NCBI GenBank assembly: GCA_016718405.1
Contig: JADKDJ010000016.1
Location: forward strand, 1-64,000
Direction: 5' to 3'
DNA length: 64,000 nucleotides
From: Candidatus Rhodoferax odensensis
GTDB lineage: Bacteria > Pseudomonadota > Gammaproteobacteria > Burkholderiales > Burkholderiaceae_C
The position numbers and the translations under genes are program-made. Below, piece by piece: positions 56,572-64,000 of this stretch (position 1 is the stretch's first letter; every line of letters begins with the position of its first letter). The notes under the pieces are model-generated. The model saw nothing but the letters and a program-made list of their open reading frames with translations. It did no database searches and was not told the DNA's origin.

Positions 56572-57357
56572 ATGAACCTGATCGCCCACCCTGAATTGCT
56601 GGACCGCCTGGCCGCCGGCCACGCCTTGGGCACCCTGCGCGGCGGCGCTCGGCGTCGTTTTGAGACCTTGGCGCGCGAGCAAGCGCCGGTGCGCGCCGCA
56701 GCCCTGGTGTGGCAATCGCGGTTGGCGGGTTTGACCGAGTTGCAAAACCCTGTCACGCCCAGCCCGGCGGTCTGGATTCGAATCGAAAACCTGTTGCGCG
56801 CCGAACAGGAGCAGCGTGCCATGCAGGCGGCCCGCTCAACGCCTGGCGCCGACGCGCCAGCGCGCCCCCCGTGGTGGCATGGCCTGGCGCTGTGGCGTGG
56901 GCTCAGTGCGGTGGGTGCGCTGGCCACCGTGATGGCGGTGGTGGTGGCCGTCAACGTCAAGGACCAGTGGGGCGCTGAGGTGCGCTCCCTGCAGGCGCGG
57001 CTGCAGGCCGTGCCCGAGGTCAAGTACGTGGCGGTGTTGGCCGACGACCAGGCGAATGCGTCGATGCTGGTGACCTTTGACCCCAAGAGCAACAAGCTGA
57101 CCCTGCAGCGCGTCGGCTCGTACCAGGAAGCGTCGGACCGCTCGCTGCAACTGTGGGCGTTGCCACCCAAGGGTGGACCCCGTTCCTTGGGCGTGTTGGG
57201 GGGTGACAAGGTGTTGCGCCTGACCGCCGCTGAAAACGACGTGCGCGAAGTGCCAATGCTGGCCATCAGCCTGGAGCCCAAGGGCGGTGTCCCCAGTGAG
57301 GGTGGTCCCACTGGGCCGGTGGTGTTCAAGGGTGTGTTGATTCAGAAGTCGCTGTAG
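56572..57357 (+). CDS. RskA-like membrane anti-sigma factor
   Basis: Residues 1-75 are the cytoplasmic anti-sigma domain (LDRLAAGHALGTLRGGARRRFETL). A single membrane helix (GLSAVGALATVMAVVVAVN) is near residue 110. The extracytoplasmic 150 residues include VKYVAVLADDQANASMLVTF and YQEASDRSLQLWALPPKGGPRSLG, the anti-sigma-K C-terminal domain. It holds the ECF at the membrane until an envelope signal. The length is 261 residues, starting at ATG 56572. Confidence 0.88.
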   Translation: MNLIAHPELLDRLAAGHALGTLRGGARRRFETLAREQAPVRAAALVWQSRLAGLTELQNPVTPSPAVWIRIENLLRAEQEQRAMQAARSTPGADAPARPPWWHGLALWRGLSAVGALATVMAVVVAVNVKDQWGAEVRSLQARLQAVPEVKYVAVLADDQANASMLVTFDPKSNKLTLQRVGSYQEASDRSLQLWALPPKGGPRSLGVLGGDKVLRLTAAENDVREVPMLAISLEPKGGVPSEGGPTGPVVFKGVLIQKSL

Positions 57358-57391
57358 GCTCGCCCGTGGCGCCGACGTTGACCCTGACGAG

Positions 57392-58228
57392 ATGACCGCG
57401 CGCACATCGATCCCGGGTTTGACTGCCACCGTGCTGAGGCTGGCCATGCTGGCGCTGGCGCTCTACGGCGCCGTCTTGGGCTGGCTCTGGTTCAACCAGG
57501 AGAAGCTGCTGTTCGTCCCGACGGTGTTGCCGGTGGATCGACCGCTGGCCCAGGCGCCAGACATTCACGAACTCAACATCGATGTGCCGGGGGCACGCCT
57601 GTCGGCGCTGCACCTGCAACTGCCCAACCCCAAAGGCGTGGTGTTCTTTCTCCATGGCAACGGCGGCAGCCTGGAGAGCTGGTTTGTCAACGCGGACTTT
57701 TATCGTCGCGCCAATTTCGACTTGTTCATGATCGACTACCGAGGTTATGGCAAGAGTACCGGTCAGATTGAGAGCGAGGCGCAACTGCGCCAGGATGTGC
57801 GCAGCGCCTGGGCCATGGTGGCACCACAGTACGCCGGCAAGAAGGTGGTGTTCTGTGGGCGCTCGCTCGGTTCTGGCCTGGCCGCAGGCCTGTCGGTCGA
57901 ACTGGCCAAGCGCGGAGCGCCGAACCTGACCGTGCTGGTCTCACCCTACAGCAGCATGGCAGCGTTGTCGCGCGACCACTACCCTTGGGTCCCTTCGCTG
58001 GTACTGCGCTACCCGATGCGGACCGATCAGTTGGTGGGGAGCATCGACAACCCCTTGTTGTTGATTCACGGCAGCGAAGACAGCTTGATCGCACCGCGCC
58101 ACAGCGATGCCCTCAAGGCCGTAGCACCCCGCGCCGGCCTGTTACGCATTGCGGGAGCGGGGCACAACGACTTGCAGGACTTCGATGCGTACCGCAGTGG
58201 TTTTGCCGACGCATTGTCCAGACTGTAG
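57392..58228 (+). CDS. Membrane-anchored alpha/beta hydrolase, Bem46-like
   Basis: Residues 13-33 form a signal anchor (VLRLAMLALALYGAVLGWLWF), followed by EKLLFVPTVLP. The oxyanion region is FFLHGNGGSLESW, the nucleophile elbow is FCGRSLGSGLAAG, the acid is in LLLIHGSEDSLI and the His in IAGAGHNDLQDF, a complete triad. The length is 278 residues. Bem46-like proteins are periplasm-facing hydrolases of unknown substrate. It follows the anti-sigma gene by 34 bp and could be part of the same transcript. Confidence 0.85.
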   Translation: MTARTSIPGLTATVLRLAMLALALYGAVLGWLWFNQEKLLFVPTVLPVDRPLAQAPDIHELNIDVPGARLSALHLQLPNPKGVVFFLHGNGGSLESWFVNADFYRRANFDLFMIDYRGYGKSTGQIESEAQLRQDVRSAWAMVAPQYAGKKVVFCGRSLGSGLAAGLSVELAKRGAPNLTVLVSPYSSMAALSRDHYPWVPSLVLRYPMRTDQLVGSIDNPLLLIHGSEDSLIAPRHSDALKAVAPRAGLLRIAGAGHNDLQDFDAYRSGFADALSRL

Positions 58229-58689
58229 CGTGACGAACGCGCCTCACTTGGACATCCTGTGTGACGCTAACCCGCGTGACGCTTGATTAGAGAAGCCTGC
58301 GTTCGTTCTGAGTTTGTCTAGGCATTGGTGCAGAGCTGCTGTGCTGGACTCGCAGCAGGGTGGGCGCACACGCCGGCGTTCGTGATAAGGGTAGAGCATC
58401 CAGGCAGCCTGCTCCCCGCGCCCGCCAACTGCCGCATGCTGGGCCCAGTCGATCCAGCCCTAGACATCGATCAACCAGCAAACTGGGATCTTTCGGGCAA
58501 ACAGGGAAAGCACTGGCCATTCGCGCCAACCCCAAGTCGGGCTTTCGCTCAATCGGCTGCGCCAATCAATGCGGCAAAGACGCGGGCAGCGGCGCTCGGA
58601 CTTATGGGTTTTCCTTGTCTTTGAAGTGCGAACGAGTACGGTGCAGTTGAGCTCATCCACATTTCTTAACCAACTCGGGGTGGGCCGGT
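58229..58689. other. Gene-free interval before the AbrB/PIN module
   Basis: The 461 bases contain only ORFs of 66-99 codons on both strands with no recognisable motifs. No transposase, terminal repeat, tRNA or strong hairpin was seen. It may hold remnants of whatever brought in the neighbouring toxin-antitoxin module. Confidence 0.5.
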
Positions 58690-59109
58690 TTATGCCGGTG
58701 GAAATACCGCCTGCGCCAATTGGGCGGGGGAATAGACAGTGACGCCGTCAAAGGCTTTGCCATAGCCTGGGCCAAAATGCGTGCGGTCGCCCGTGGCCAA
58801 TGCATCACATTTCAAGGCTATGGCCGCCACCAACACAGGGCGGTCTTTTTCAGGCAGCCAATGCGTTGCGGCCTGCGCCCCGGGGGGGTATTGCACCGCA
58901 CTGACTTCTATTTGTCCGAGCAGCGCCTGCAAATAGTCCGTCGCCTGGCTGCCAGCCTTGGCTGCCACGTTACGTCGGGCCTCGGTGGCCACGTACTCAT
59001 CTGCCACCAGCGTGTGCCCCGCAGCATGCAGTGCATGCACCAACTGCCGAATAGCGCCAGCGGATCGGGCAGCGGAGAACAGGACGTTGGCGTCCAAAAA
59101 AATGCGCAT
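58690..59109 (-). CDS. PIN-domain RNase toxin
   Basis: ATG 59109 gives MRIFLDANVLFSAARSAGA, with the first catalytic Asp at D6. The conserved Glu is in EYVATEARRNV, and further acids in EKDRPVLVAAIAL and ATGDRTHFGPGYG. The length is 139 residues, normal for this PIN group. It is 46 bp downstream of an AbrB antitoxin on the same strand, a VapBC-type type II toxin-antitoxin module. No frameshift is present, unlike the AbrB/PIN pair at 1.0-1.7 kb. Confidence 0.85.
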   Translation of the reverse strand: MRIFLDANVLFSAARSAGAIRQLVHALHAAGHTLVADEYVATEARRNVAAKAGSQATDYLQALLGQIEVSAVQYPPGAQAATHWLPEKDRPVLVAAIALKCDALATGDRTHFGPGYGKAFDGVTVYSPAQLAQAVFPPA

Positions 59110-59155
59110 GGGCACGGGCTGGTCAGTGGCGCTAACCGGGATTTGGGGTGGGGTA

Positions 59156-59395
59156 TCAGGGCTGGGTTTTGAGCCGGGGTAGCATGGCTGCCAGCTCGGC
59201 CTCGGCCGCGTCAAACTCTTGCAAGCGTTCGGGCGTGTACAGCTCCAGTGGCAGGGTGACTGCCGGGCGCAGCAAAAGCCCCTGGGGCGTGGTTTCAGCG
59301 ATCAGCTGATCGTCCGCCTTCAGCCCCATGGCCTGGCGCAGCTTGGCCGGCAAAGTGATGACGCCGCGGCTGTTGAGAGTGAGTGTGGCTTGCAT
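59156..59395 (-). CDS. AbrB/SpoVT-type antitoxin
   Basis: The 79-residue protein starts MQATLTLNSRGVITLPAKLR, the swapped-hairpin DNA-binding fold, with GLKADDQLIAETTPQGLLL. The C-terminal helix (LYTPERLQEFDAAEAEL) probably binds the PIN toxin encoded 46 bp downstream. It likely autorepresses the module. The region upstream of its start, toward the DUF3455 fragment, carries the promoter. Confidence 0.82.
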   Translation of the reverse strand: MQATLTLNSRGVITLPAKLRQAMGLKADDQLIAETTPQGLLLRPAVTLPLELYTPERLQEFDAAEAELAAMLPRLKTQP

Positions 59396-59511
59396 GGATG
59401 CAGTTTAGCGGAATTGCTGCAATTCGGCAATTTGCACACGAAAACGAAATTCGTGACAGCCAGCGAAGACTTGAGGTGATGCTCCAAATGACACACGCCG
59501 CGTCCTGCGGC

Positions 59512-59802
59512 GTTTTGCGGAGGGCGATCTGGGCCGACTGCCACGCCTGGGAGCATCCGGACGGCTCCAAAGTGTCTGGCGCGCAAGTCGCGGTAGTCCC
59601 AGCGGGTGCTGGCGCCATCGCCCTGCAACTGGTCAAGGCCAATCCGGCCAGCGGCGAAGGGGCCCTGCAAGGCGTCAGCTACATCCAGCGTGTGGCCACC
59701 CAAGGCGGCGTGCCGCCAAACACCCCCTGCACCTCGACCCTGCAGGGCCAAAGGCAAGTGGTGCGCTACCAGGCGGACTACATCTTCTGGCGCGCCGGTT
59801 GA
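59512..59802 (+). pseudogene. DUF3455 protein, 5'-truncated
   Basis: The frame matches the second half of DUF3455 proteins: WEHPDGSKVSGAQVAVVP, LVKANPASGEGAL, and GVSYIQRVATQGGVPP, ending in VRYQADYIFW. The N-terminal half, including a signal peptide, is missing. Upstream codons in this frame run into the antisense AbrB gene with no match. The toxin-antitoxin module abuts the break, so acquisition of that module may have truncated the gene. Confidence 0.6.
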
Positions 59803-59827
59803 CTCGGGTCCACCACGCGGCCCGAGT

Positions 59828-60220
59828 TCAGTCGATCGGTTCCACCAGATGCGCCCGGTTGGCCGGCGGCGCGTAGGGCTCCGGCCAGAACTCCAGCATC
59901 TGCGTCACCTTGCCCTGAACCACGGTGAAGAACGACAGCGCTCGGGCGCTCTGAACACCGTCGCTGACCGTGACATCCGACACTGCCTCGGACCCCGCAC
60001 CAAACAGGCGATGGATGGTGAAGGTCCAGGGGCCGTGTGCCGGATAGGTCTGGTTCATCTCGGCAAAGCGTTGTGCGCCGCGGATACGCTCATTGCTCTG
60101 TGGCCAGTCCACGACGAAGTCCGGCGCCAGAACCGCCGAGACGGACGAGAAGTCATTGCTGGCCATCAGGCGCCAAAACTCGCGAGCGGTGTCGCCGGCG
60201 GTGGGTGGGGGCGTGGACAT
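59828..60220 (-). CDS. NTF2-like (SnoaL-type) protein
   Basis: The 130-residue length and FWRLMASNDFSSVSAVLAPDFVVDWPQS with MNQTYPAHGPWTF are typical of the NTF2-like fold, a cone that binds small ligands or serves as an enzyme subunit. It follows the TauE-like transporter gene by 11 bp on the same strand and is probably co-transcribed with it and the MOSC gene. The ligand is unknown. Confidence 0.8.
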   Translation of the reverse strand: MSTPPPTAGDTAREFWRLMASNDFSSVSAVLAPDFVVDWPQSNERIRGAQRFAEMNQTYPAHGPWTFTIHRLFGAGSEAVSDVTVSDGVQSARALSFFTVVQGKVTQMLEFWPEPYAPPANRAHLVEPID

Positions 60221-60231
60221 GAGCAAACTCC

Positions 60232-60978
60232 TTAGGAAAGCAGTCTCGCCAGGGACGACACCAACATCGTCAGCCCGGCCAATGTGAGCAAGGATAAGAC
60301 GATGCGTCGAAAAGCCAGCTCGCTCAAACCGATGTAGAGCCGAGCGCCGATCAGTGACGAGATCAGCACGGTTGGCGCCAACACGGCAAACAGGGGAATC
60401 ATGTCGCGCGTCACCGCCCCGGACATCAGGTAGGCCACCATCGTGACCGACAAGGCCGCCAAGTTGAAGTTCTGCACCACCGTGCGCTGCAACGCTTTGT
60501 CGAAGCCGCGCAAGGTGCACCACAGGCTTGGCACCACGCCGGTAAAGCCGCCAAGGCCGCCCATGAAGCCGCCGGCCGCTCCAGCCAGGCCATTGGCGAA
60601 TCGGCCACCCCATTGAACGCGTGGCAGGCGCTGCGCGAAAAGCATCGTCGGGCACCACGTTACCAGCAGCGTGCCCAAGATCAGTTTGAACCAGACCGTG
60701 TCGAGGTGGGGCAAGACCGCCACGCCGATCGGGACGCCGACCAATCCACCCACCAGGAAGGGCAACAAGACGGCCAGCCGCAAGCCACGCTGAATCGAGA
60801 AGGCTGCCACCACCTGGCCCGTTAGCGCGCCGAAGACGGTCAGCACCGACGCCACGCGTGGGTCGATGCCCCATACCCAAAACGACATGGCGACCATCCC
60901 GAACGCGAAACCGCTAAGCCCCTGCACGAGTCCGGCAACCGCGGCGCCCACCAGCAGCAGGGTGAGGTCGGGGCTCAT
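60232..60978 (-). CDS. TSUP family transporter (TauE/SafE type)
   Basis: The 248-residue protein has about eight membrane segments in two repeats, with GLVQGLSGFAFGMVAM and GLAGAAGGFMGGLGGFTG as the paired conserved loops of sulfite exporter TauE/SafE proteins. They move anions such as sulfite or sulfonates out of the cell. Grouping with a MOSC (Mo-cofactor sulfur) protein 53 bp upstream is consistent with sulfur chemistry, though not proof. Confidence 0.85.
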   Translation of the reverse strand: MSPDLTLLLVGAAVAGLVQGLSGFAFGMVAMSFWVWGIDPRVASVLTVFGALTGQVVAAFSIQRGLRLAVLLPFLVGGLVGVPIGVAVLPHLDTVWFKLILGTLLVTWCPTMLFAQRLPRVQWGGRFANGLAGAAGGFMGGLGGFTGVVPSLWCTLRGFDKALQRTVVQNFNLAALSVTMVAYLMSGAVTRDMIPLFAVLAPTVLISSLIGARLYIGLSELAFRRIVLSLLTLAGLTMLVSSLARLLS

Positions 60979-61031
60979 CTACGGGCGCGTCGGTGAGTGG
61001 GCACTCGGCAGGCCGTTCGACCGGTCGCCGG

Positions 61032-61601
61032 TCAAACCGGCTCCAAGGCTACGTGCGCGTGGTTCGGCAGGGTGACGTCGATCGGGTCTCCCGCCACCAC
61101 TCGGCCCCCGGTCAGCACCACCGCCATCACGCCGGCCTTGCGGATGAGCTGGCCTTGCGGTGAGCGATCCAGCACCGCCGCCATCAGCCCACTTTGAAAG
61201 TTGTCGATCTGACCGCAGGGGTTGCGCAGGCCGGTGAGGCGAACCACCACGCTGGCGCCGATGCGCAGTTCGGTATCGGCGGGCAGGGCGAGCAAGTCCA
61301 CGCCCAGGGTGGTAATGTTTTCACCGAGTTGGCCAGGCCGGACGTCAAAGCCCTTGCGCCGCAACTCGTCAAACAATTCGCTGTGTATCAGGTGGACTTG
61401 GCGCAAGTTGGGTTGAGACGGGTCGCGCGCGACACGTGAGCGATGCTGCACCGTCGCGCCGAAGTGGGCATCGCCCTCAACGCCGAGCCCGCTGTGCAGT
61501 GTGATCGAATCGGTGCTGCCCTTCGAGAAGGTATGCGCCGGGTTGACGTGGACTGCCACGACGCGGGCGCTTGGAGCCTGCCAAGGTTGAGTTGAAGTCA
61601 T
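61032..61601 (-). CDS. MOSC domain protein
   Basis: ATG 61601 gives a 189-residue single-domain MOSC protein: VVAVHVNPAHTFSKG, GLGVEGDAHFG and RPGQLGENITTLGVDLLALP, then LTGLRNPCGQIDNFQSG with the conserved Cys expected to carry sulfur or bind the cofactor. MOSC proteins act in Mo-cofactor sulfuration or reduction of N-hydroxylated compounds (YiiM-like). The 106-bp gap to the divergent CorA-like gene carries both promoters. Confidence 0.85.
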   Translation of the reverse strand: MTSTQPWQAPSARVVAVHVNPAHTFSKGSTDSITLHSGLGVEGDAHFGATVQHRSRVARDPSQPNLRQVHLIHSELFDELRRKGFDVRPGQLGENITTLGVDLLALPADTELRIGASVVVRLTGLRNPCGQIDNFQSGLMAAVLDRSPQGQLIRKAGVMAVVLTGGRVVAGDPIDVTLPNHAHVALEPV

Positions 61602-61707
61602 GCCAGCATTGTCCGGCAGACCGTCGTGCATCGCCCGCGGGTGGGCCATGTCGCTGTCGATTCGACGCCTAGAATCCCAGGGATGGGCGACCACACGAGG
61701 AGCACGC

Positions 61708-63366
61708 ATGCCAGCGCAAGACGATTCTGACGATGGCGGCCGGGTTCGCTTGTTCCACGCCAGCCTGGTCTGGCCGCTGCAATTGGAGTCGACCGCCATG
61801 GATGACGCCCAAAGTCGGCATTGGGAGGCCTTCGAGAGCAGCGGGGATGCCAATCCCTGGAAGCGTCTTGATGACGAGTTCACCGCCGACTCAGCCGAGT
61901 TCAAGGAGCGCCATTACCGCGAGTTTGTTTCCTTTTTGCCCTACGTGCAGCGGTTTCTGTACGGCGAAGGTCGCTCGGCTCGGGAGTCACCCGAGAATCC
62001 GCCGGGGCGCTCGCCGATGCATGTTTTTCGACGCAAGGACATCGCGCGGCTGCGTTTGACTTTGCGCGAAGGGCAGGCGCCGATCGAATTGCAGATTGTT
62101 CACATCGACCTGTACTTCTTTCATGATCTCGATCTCGTTCAGCTCAACGTGGAGGTGCGGGCCAGTGACTTGGCGCTGAGTACCACGCGCGACATCCTCT
62201 ACCGGTTCGGCCGCGCCTACCCGTCAGGGTGGGAGGAGGGTGGCGGTGGTTTGCACAACGTGCATCTGGCCGAATGGCTCGATACCAGCGGCCAGGTGCT
62301 GGCCCAATCGGATGCGGCCCGGCGTGACAAGTACCTGCGTTTTGTCTGTGAGCATCGCGCGCCGTGCATCTCGGAGCATTGGGCCTGCCTGCTGCGGCCA
62401 TTGGTGTTGGCGCATTCAGACGAGCCGGGAGACTTGCGGTTTCGCCTGATTGAATACCACCGTATGCCCGTCATGGCCTACCTGAGCCTGGACCAACCGC
62501 GTCGCCTGAGCCGCGAGCAATGGGTTCGGATCGGGCTGGCCACGGTGTTGCATCCGGATGAGGCGCTGCCGGTCAACGAGCCCGCAGTGCTGGAGTTCGA
62601 ACGACGGTACTGCCAGGATCGTTTTTGGACCGATACGCAGGCCGGACCGAACACGCGCTTCATGTGCAATGGCAACGCGCTGACGGTGGTGGGGGACTCG
62701 GCATCTGAGTTCTTTTGTTGCCCAGAGCGGGGTGTGCTGGCGCAGTTTCGCCATCAGTACTTTTTGGTGTTTTTGATTGCGCACTTGCATCGAGCCTCCT
62801 TGCTGGTGTTCTCCGACGTGCTGGTCGATGCGGTCAATGATCTTGACATCCGCAATGACGGCTCGGTGCGTCGCTTCAAGCGGCGCATTCGGGCCAATTT
62901 CGAGACCTTTCTTCGTTTCACGCACCGGTATTGGTTCCACGAATTGTCTGAGCGCTCGCATGTGCAGGCGGTCTTTCACCTGTGTTCAAACCACTTGCGC
63001 AATGGCGCGCTGTACAACGAGGTGCGCGACGAGATCCGCGAGATGAGCCTCTATCTCGACAGTGATTCGCAGCGCCGCCAGACCAACACCGTGGTGCGCC
63101 TGACGGTGATCACCATCCTGGGGCTGATGGCCACCATCACCACCGGCTACTTCGGGATGAACATCATCGCCTTTGGCGAGGGGTCGGTCTCGAAGCGTCT
63201 GCTGCACGGTGTATTGGCAACCAGCGCCTTCGTGGCCGTGGTGCTGTTCGCCATTTCGCGATCCAAGCGCCTGTCGGATTTTCTGGAGGCCTTGGCGGAC
63301 GAAAAGCTCAGCTTTACTGGCAAGTGCAAGGCCTTCTGGGTGGCCATGTTCGGCGCCAGTCGCTGA
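61708..63366 (+). CDS. CorA-like divalent cation channel protein, enlarged N-terminus
   Basis: ATG 61708 gives about 552 residues. The C-terminus has two membrane helices: LTVITILGLMATITTGYFGMN, with the GMN selectivity motif near residue 483, then LLHGVLATSAFVAVVLF. The N-terminal cytoplasmic domain of about 450 residues is longer than classical CorA and has distinctive DIARLRLTLREGQAPIEL and RFCMCNG-like segments (TRFMCNGNALTVVG). Such large relatives (often annotated as CorA-like Mg2+ transporters) are uncharacterised. The ion is probably Mg2+ or another divalent cation. Confidence 0.82.
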   Translation: MPAQDDSDDGGRVRLFHASLVWPLQLESTAMDDAQSRHWEAFESSGDANPWKRLDDEFTADSAEFKERHYREFVSFLPYVQRFLYGEGRSARESPENPPGRSPMHVFRRKDIARLRLTLREGQAPIELQIVHIDLYFFHDLDLVQLNVEVRASDLALSTTRDILYRFGRAYPSGWEEGGGGLHNVHLAEWLDTSGQVLAQSDAARRDKYLRFVCEHRAPCISEHWACLLRPLVLAHSDEPGDLRFRLIEYHRMPVMAYLSLDQPRRLSREQWVRIGLATVLHPDEALPVNEPAVLEFERRYCQDRFWTDTQAGPNTRFMCNGNALTVVGDSASEFFCCPERGVLAQFRHQYFLVFLIAHLHRASLLVFSDVLVDAVNDLDIRNDGSVRRFKRRIRANFETFLRFTHRYWFHELSERSHVQAVFHLCSNHLRNGALYNEVRDEIREMSLYLDSDSQRRQTNTVVRLTVITILGLMATITTGYFGMNIIAFGEGSVSKRLLHGVLATSAFVAVVLFAISRSKRLSDFLEALADEKLSFTGKCKAFWVAMFGASR

Positions 63367-63399
63367 GCGCCGGGCGCTGCGCAGGGTGGGGCAGTCGGT

Positions 63400-63639
63400 T
63401 CAGGGTGAGCGATGCAAGCGCGAGCCGAGCAGGGCGTCGATCTGGTCCGCTATCGCCACGTCCACGGCCGGCTGTGGCCTGAGTCTGGCGGCCGCCAGCG
63501 TGGTCTGCAGCAGTTTGAGGTCCTTGACGCTGGGCGCCACTTTGATCTGGGCCAGCGCGGCGTCGAGGTTGCCACTGCGAATCAGCGGCAGCACCTTGGC
63601 CGCCCAATCCGGGCGTGAGGGGTCGTGGTGGCGGGTCAT
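63400..63639 (-). CDS. Small protein of unknown function
   Basis: The frame encodes 79 residues with one clear helical segment (WAAKVLPLIRSGNLDAALAQ) and a second (VDVAIADQIDALLGSRL). There is no signal peptide and no recognised motif. The frame is intact and the start MTRHHDPSRPDW has an upstream AAGGAAC site on the minus strand. It may be real, but length alone does not prove it. Confidence 0.45.
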   Translation of the reverse strand: MTRHHDPSRPDWAAKVLPLIRSGNLDAALAQIKVAPSVKDLKLLQTTLAAARLRPQPAVDVAIADQIDALLGSRLHRSP

Positions 63640-63728
63640 GCGTTGTGTTCCTTCGGCTAAGCGCGCAGGGTGCTCAAAACGTGCTTCAATCCTGTGGCAG
63701 CAGCCAACACTTTAGCGCGTGCCACACC

Positions 63729-63983
63729 ATGTCAGAACGATCCATCCAAACCGACCATTACACGCTGTTCCCGTCGCCCAAGAACGTGCACCGCGAGATC
63801 TTCGAGCATCAGGTCTTCGTACCCTATCCCTACGCGCTGATTGACCTGCCGTGTTTTTACCTCAAGGGCAAGTACAGTCTGTTCGCGGCACACCGCTTGG
63901 CCGATGGCAAGATGGGGCAATTGGTCACCTTCGAGCTGGCCGCTGACGCCACCAAGTTCGAGGCCGAATTCAAACCCGACTGA
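63729..63983 (+). CDS. Small soluble protein of unknown function
   Basis: ATG 63729 gives 84 residues: NVHREIFEHQVFVPYPYALIDLP, then FYLKGKYSLFAAHRLADGK. It is mixed alpha/beta with a possible Cys-containing strand. It ends close to the window edge with its stop present. No family is recognised. The ribosome site is weak. Codon use fits the genome. Confidence 0.5.
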   Translation: MSERSIQTDHYTLFPSPKNVHREIFEHQVFVPYPYALIDLPCFYLKGKYSLFAAHRLADGKMGQLVTFELAADATKFEAEFKPD

Positions 63984-64000
63984 GCCAATGAAGTCCAGCA

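Noticed and set aside
58325..58624. 99-codon plus-strand frame in the gap before the AbrB/PIN module
   Set aside because: No family signature, no ribosome site, and a similar-sized frame lies on the other strand; nothing separates it from chance.
1..64000. CRISPR array, rRNA, tRNA or complete insertion sequence
   Set aside because: No regularly spaced repeats, no rRNA or tRNA-like sequence and no transposase gene could be recognised by reading both strands.

Overview
The window reads as a high-GC betaproteobacterial chromosome segment, most likely Burkholderiales and probably Comamonadaceae (Rhodoferax/Polaromonas-like). This is inferred from codon use, the tripartite tricarboxylate transporter genes, HslR, a TctDE-type two-component pair, PHB metabolism and an ECF/DUF4331 cluster. 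No rRNA, tRNA or CRISPR array was seen. About twenty genes carry one or more single-base frameshifts, most often in homopolymer runs (for example bases 460, 2850, 5140, 18220, 21100, 28150, 44290). They are dense at 0-6 kb and 18-38 kb and nearly absent at 40-63 kb. Most are probably consensus errors, so I describe such genes as their repaired products and reserve pseudogene for damage a single-base error cannot explain or for very heavy damage.

Layout. Bases 1-3.4 kb are a decayed defence-type edge: an MntA/HepT (MNT-HEPN) toxin-antitoxin pair, a PPC/DUF296 fragment, an AbrB/PIN module with a damaged PIN gene, and a lone hsdM with a 68-bp insertion and no hsdS or hsdR beside it. Bases 3.4-18.3 kb are ordinary chromosome: MazG-like pyrophosphohydrolase, DinG-type helicase, BenE, a MocR regulator, a TetR/molybdopterin oxidoreductase pair, a secreted hydrolase, a LysR/reductase divergon, a UvrD-like helicase with a LexA box at its start, HslR, and a two-component system. 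Bases 18.4-25.5 kb hold a HisN-like phosphatase, a gamma-glutamyl amine catabolism cluster (glutamine-synthetase-like ligase, Fe-alcohol dehydrogenase, gamma-glutamyl hydrolase, aldehyde dehydrogenase) and a DUF2332 protein. Bases 25.6-29.6 kb hold a tricarboxylate transporter locus with two tandem damaged tctC copies followed by tctB and tctA. Bases 30-39 kb are signalling genes: multi-PAS GGDEF-EAL, hemerythrin, a sigma-54 activator, and a zinc-ribbon/cyclase/ATPase protein.

Bases 40.5-50.5 kb carry a co-oriented cluster: LivK-like binding protein, secreted PHB depolymerase, LivGFHM transporter genes, a cytoplasmic alpha/beta hydrolase, then PPK2. A sigma-54-type promoter lies before livK and an FNR-type box before ppk2. 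I propose this as a polyhydroxybutyrate depolymerisation and product-uptake locus. Bases 51.3-57.4 kb hold an exported DUF4331/lipoprotein/TPR/HupE operon divergent from an ECF sigma/anti-sigma pair. Both divergent promoters share TTGAATCCA-N15-CGTA, so a self-contained ECF regulon can be read directly from the DNA. The right end has a hydrolase, a second AbrB/PIN module beside a truncated DUF3455 gene, a MOSC/TauE/NTF2-like operon, a large CorA-like channel protein and two small unknown genes.
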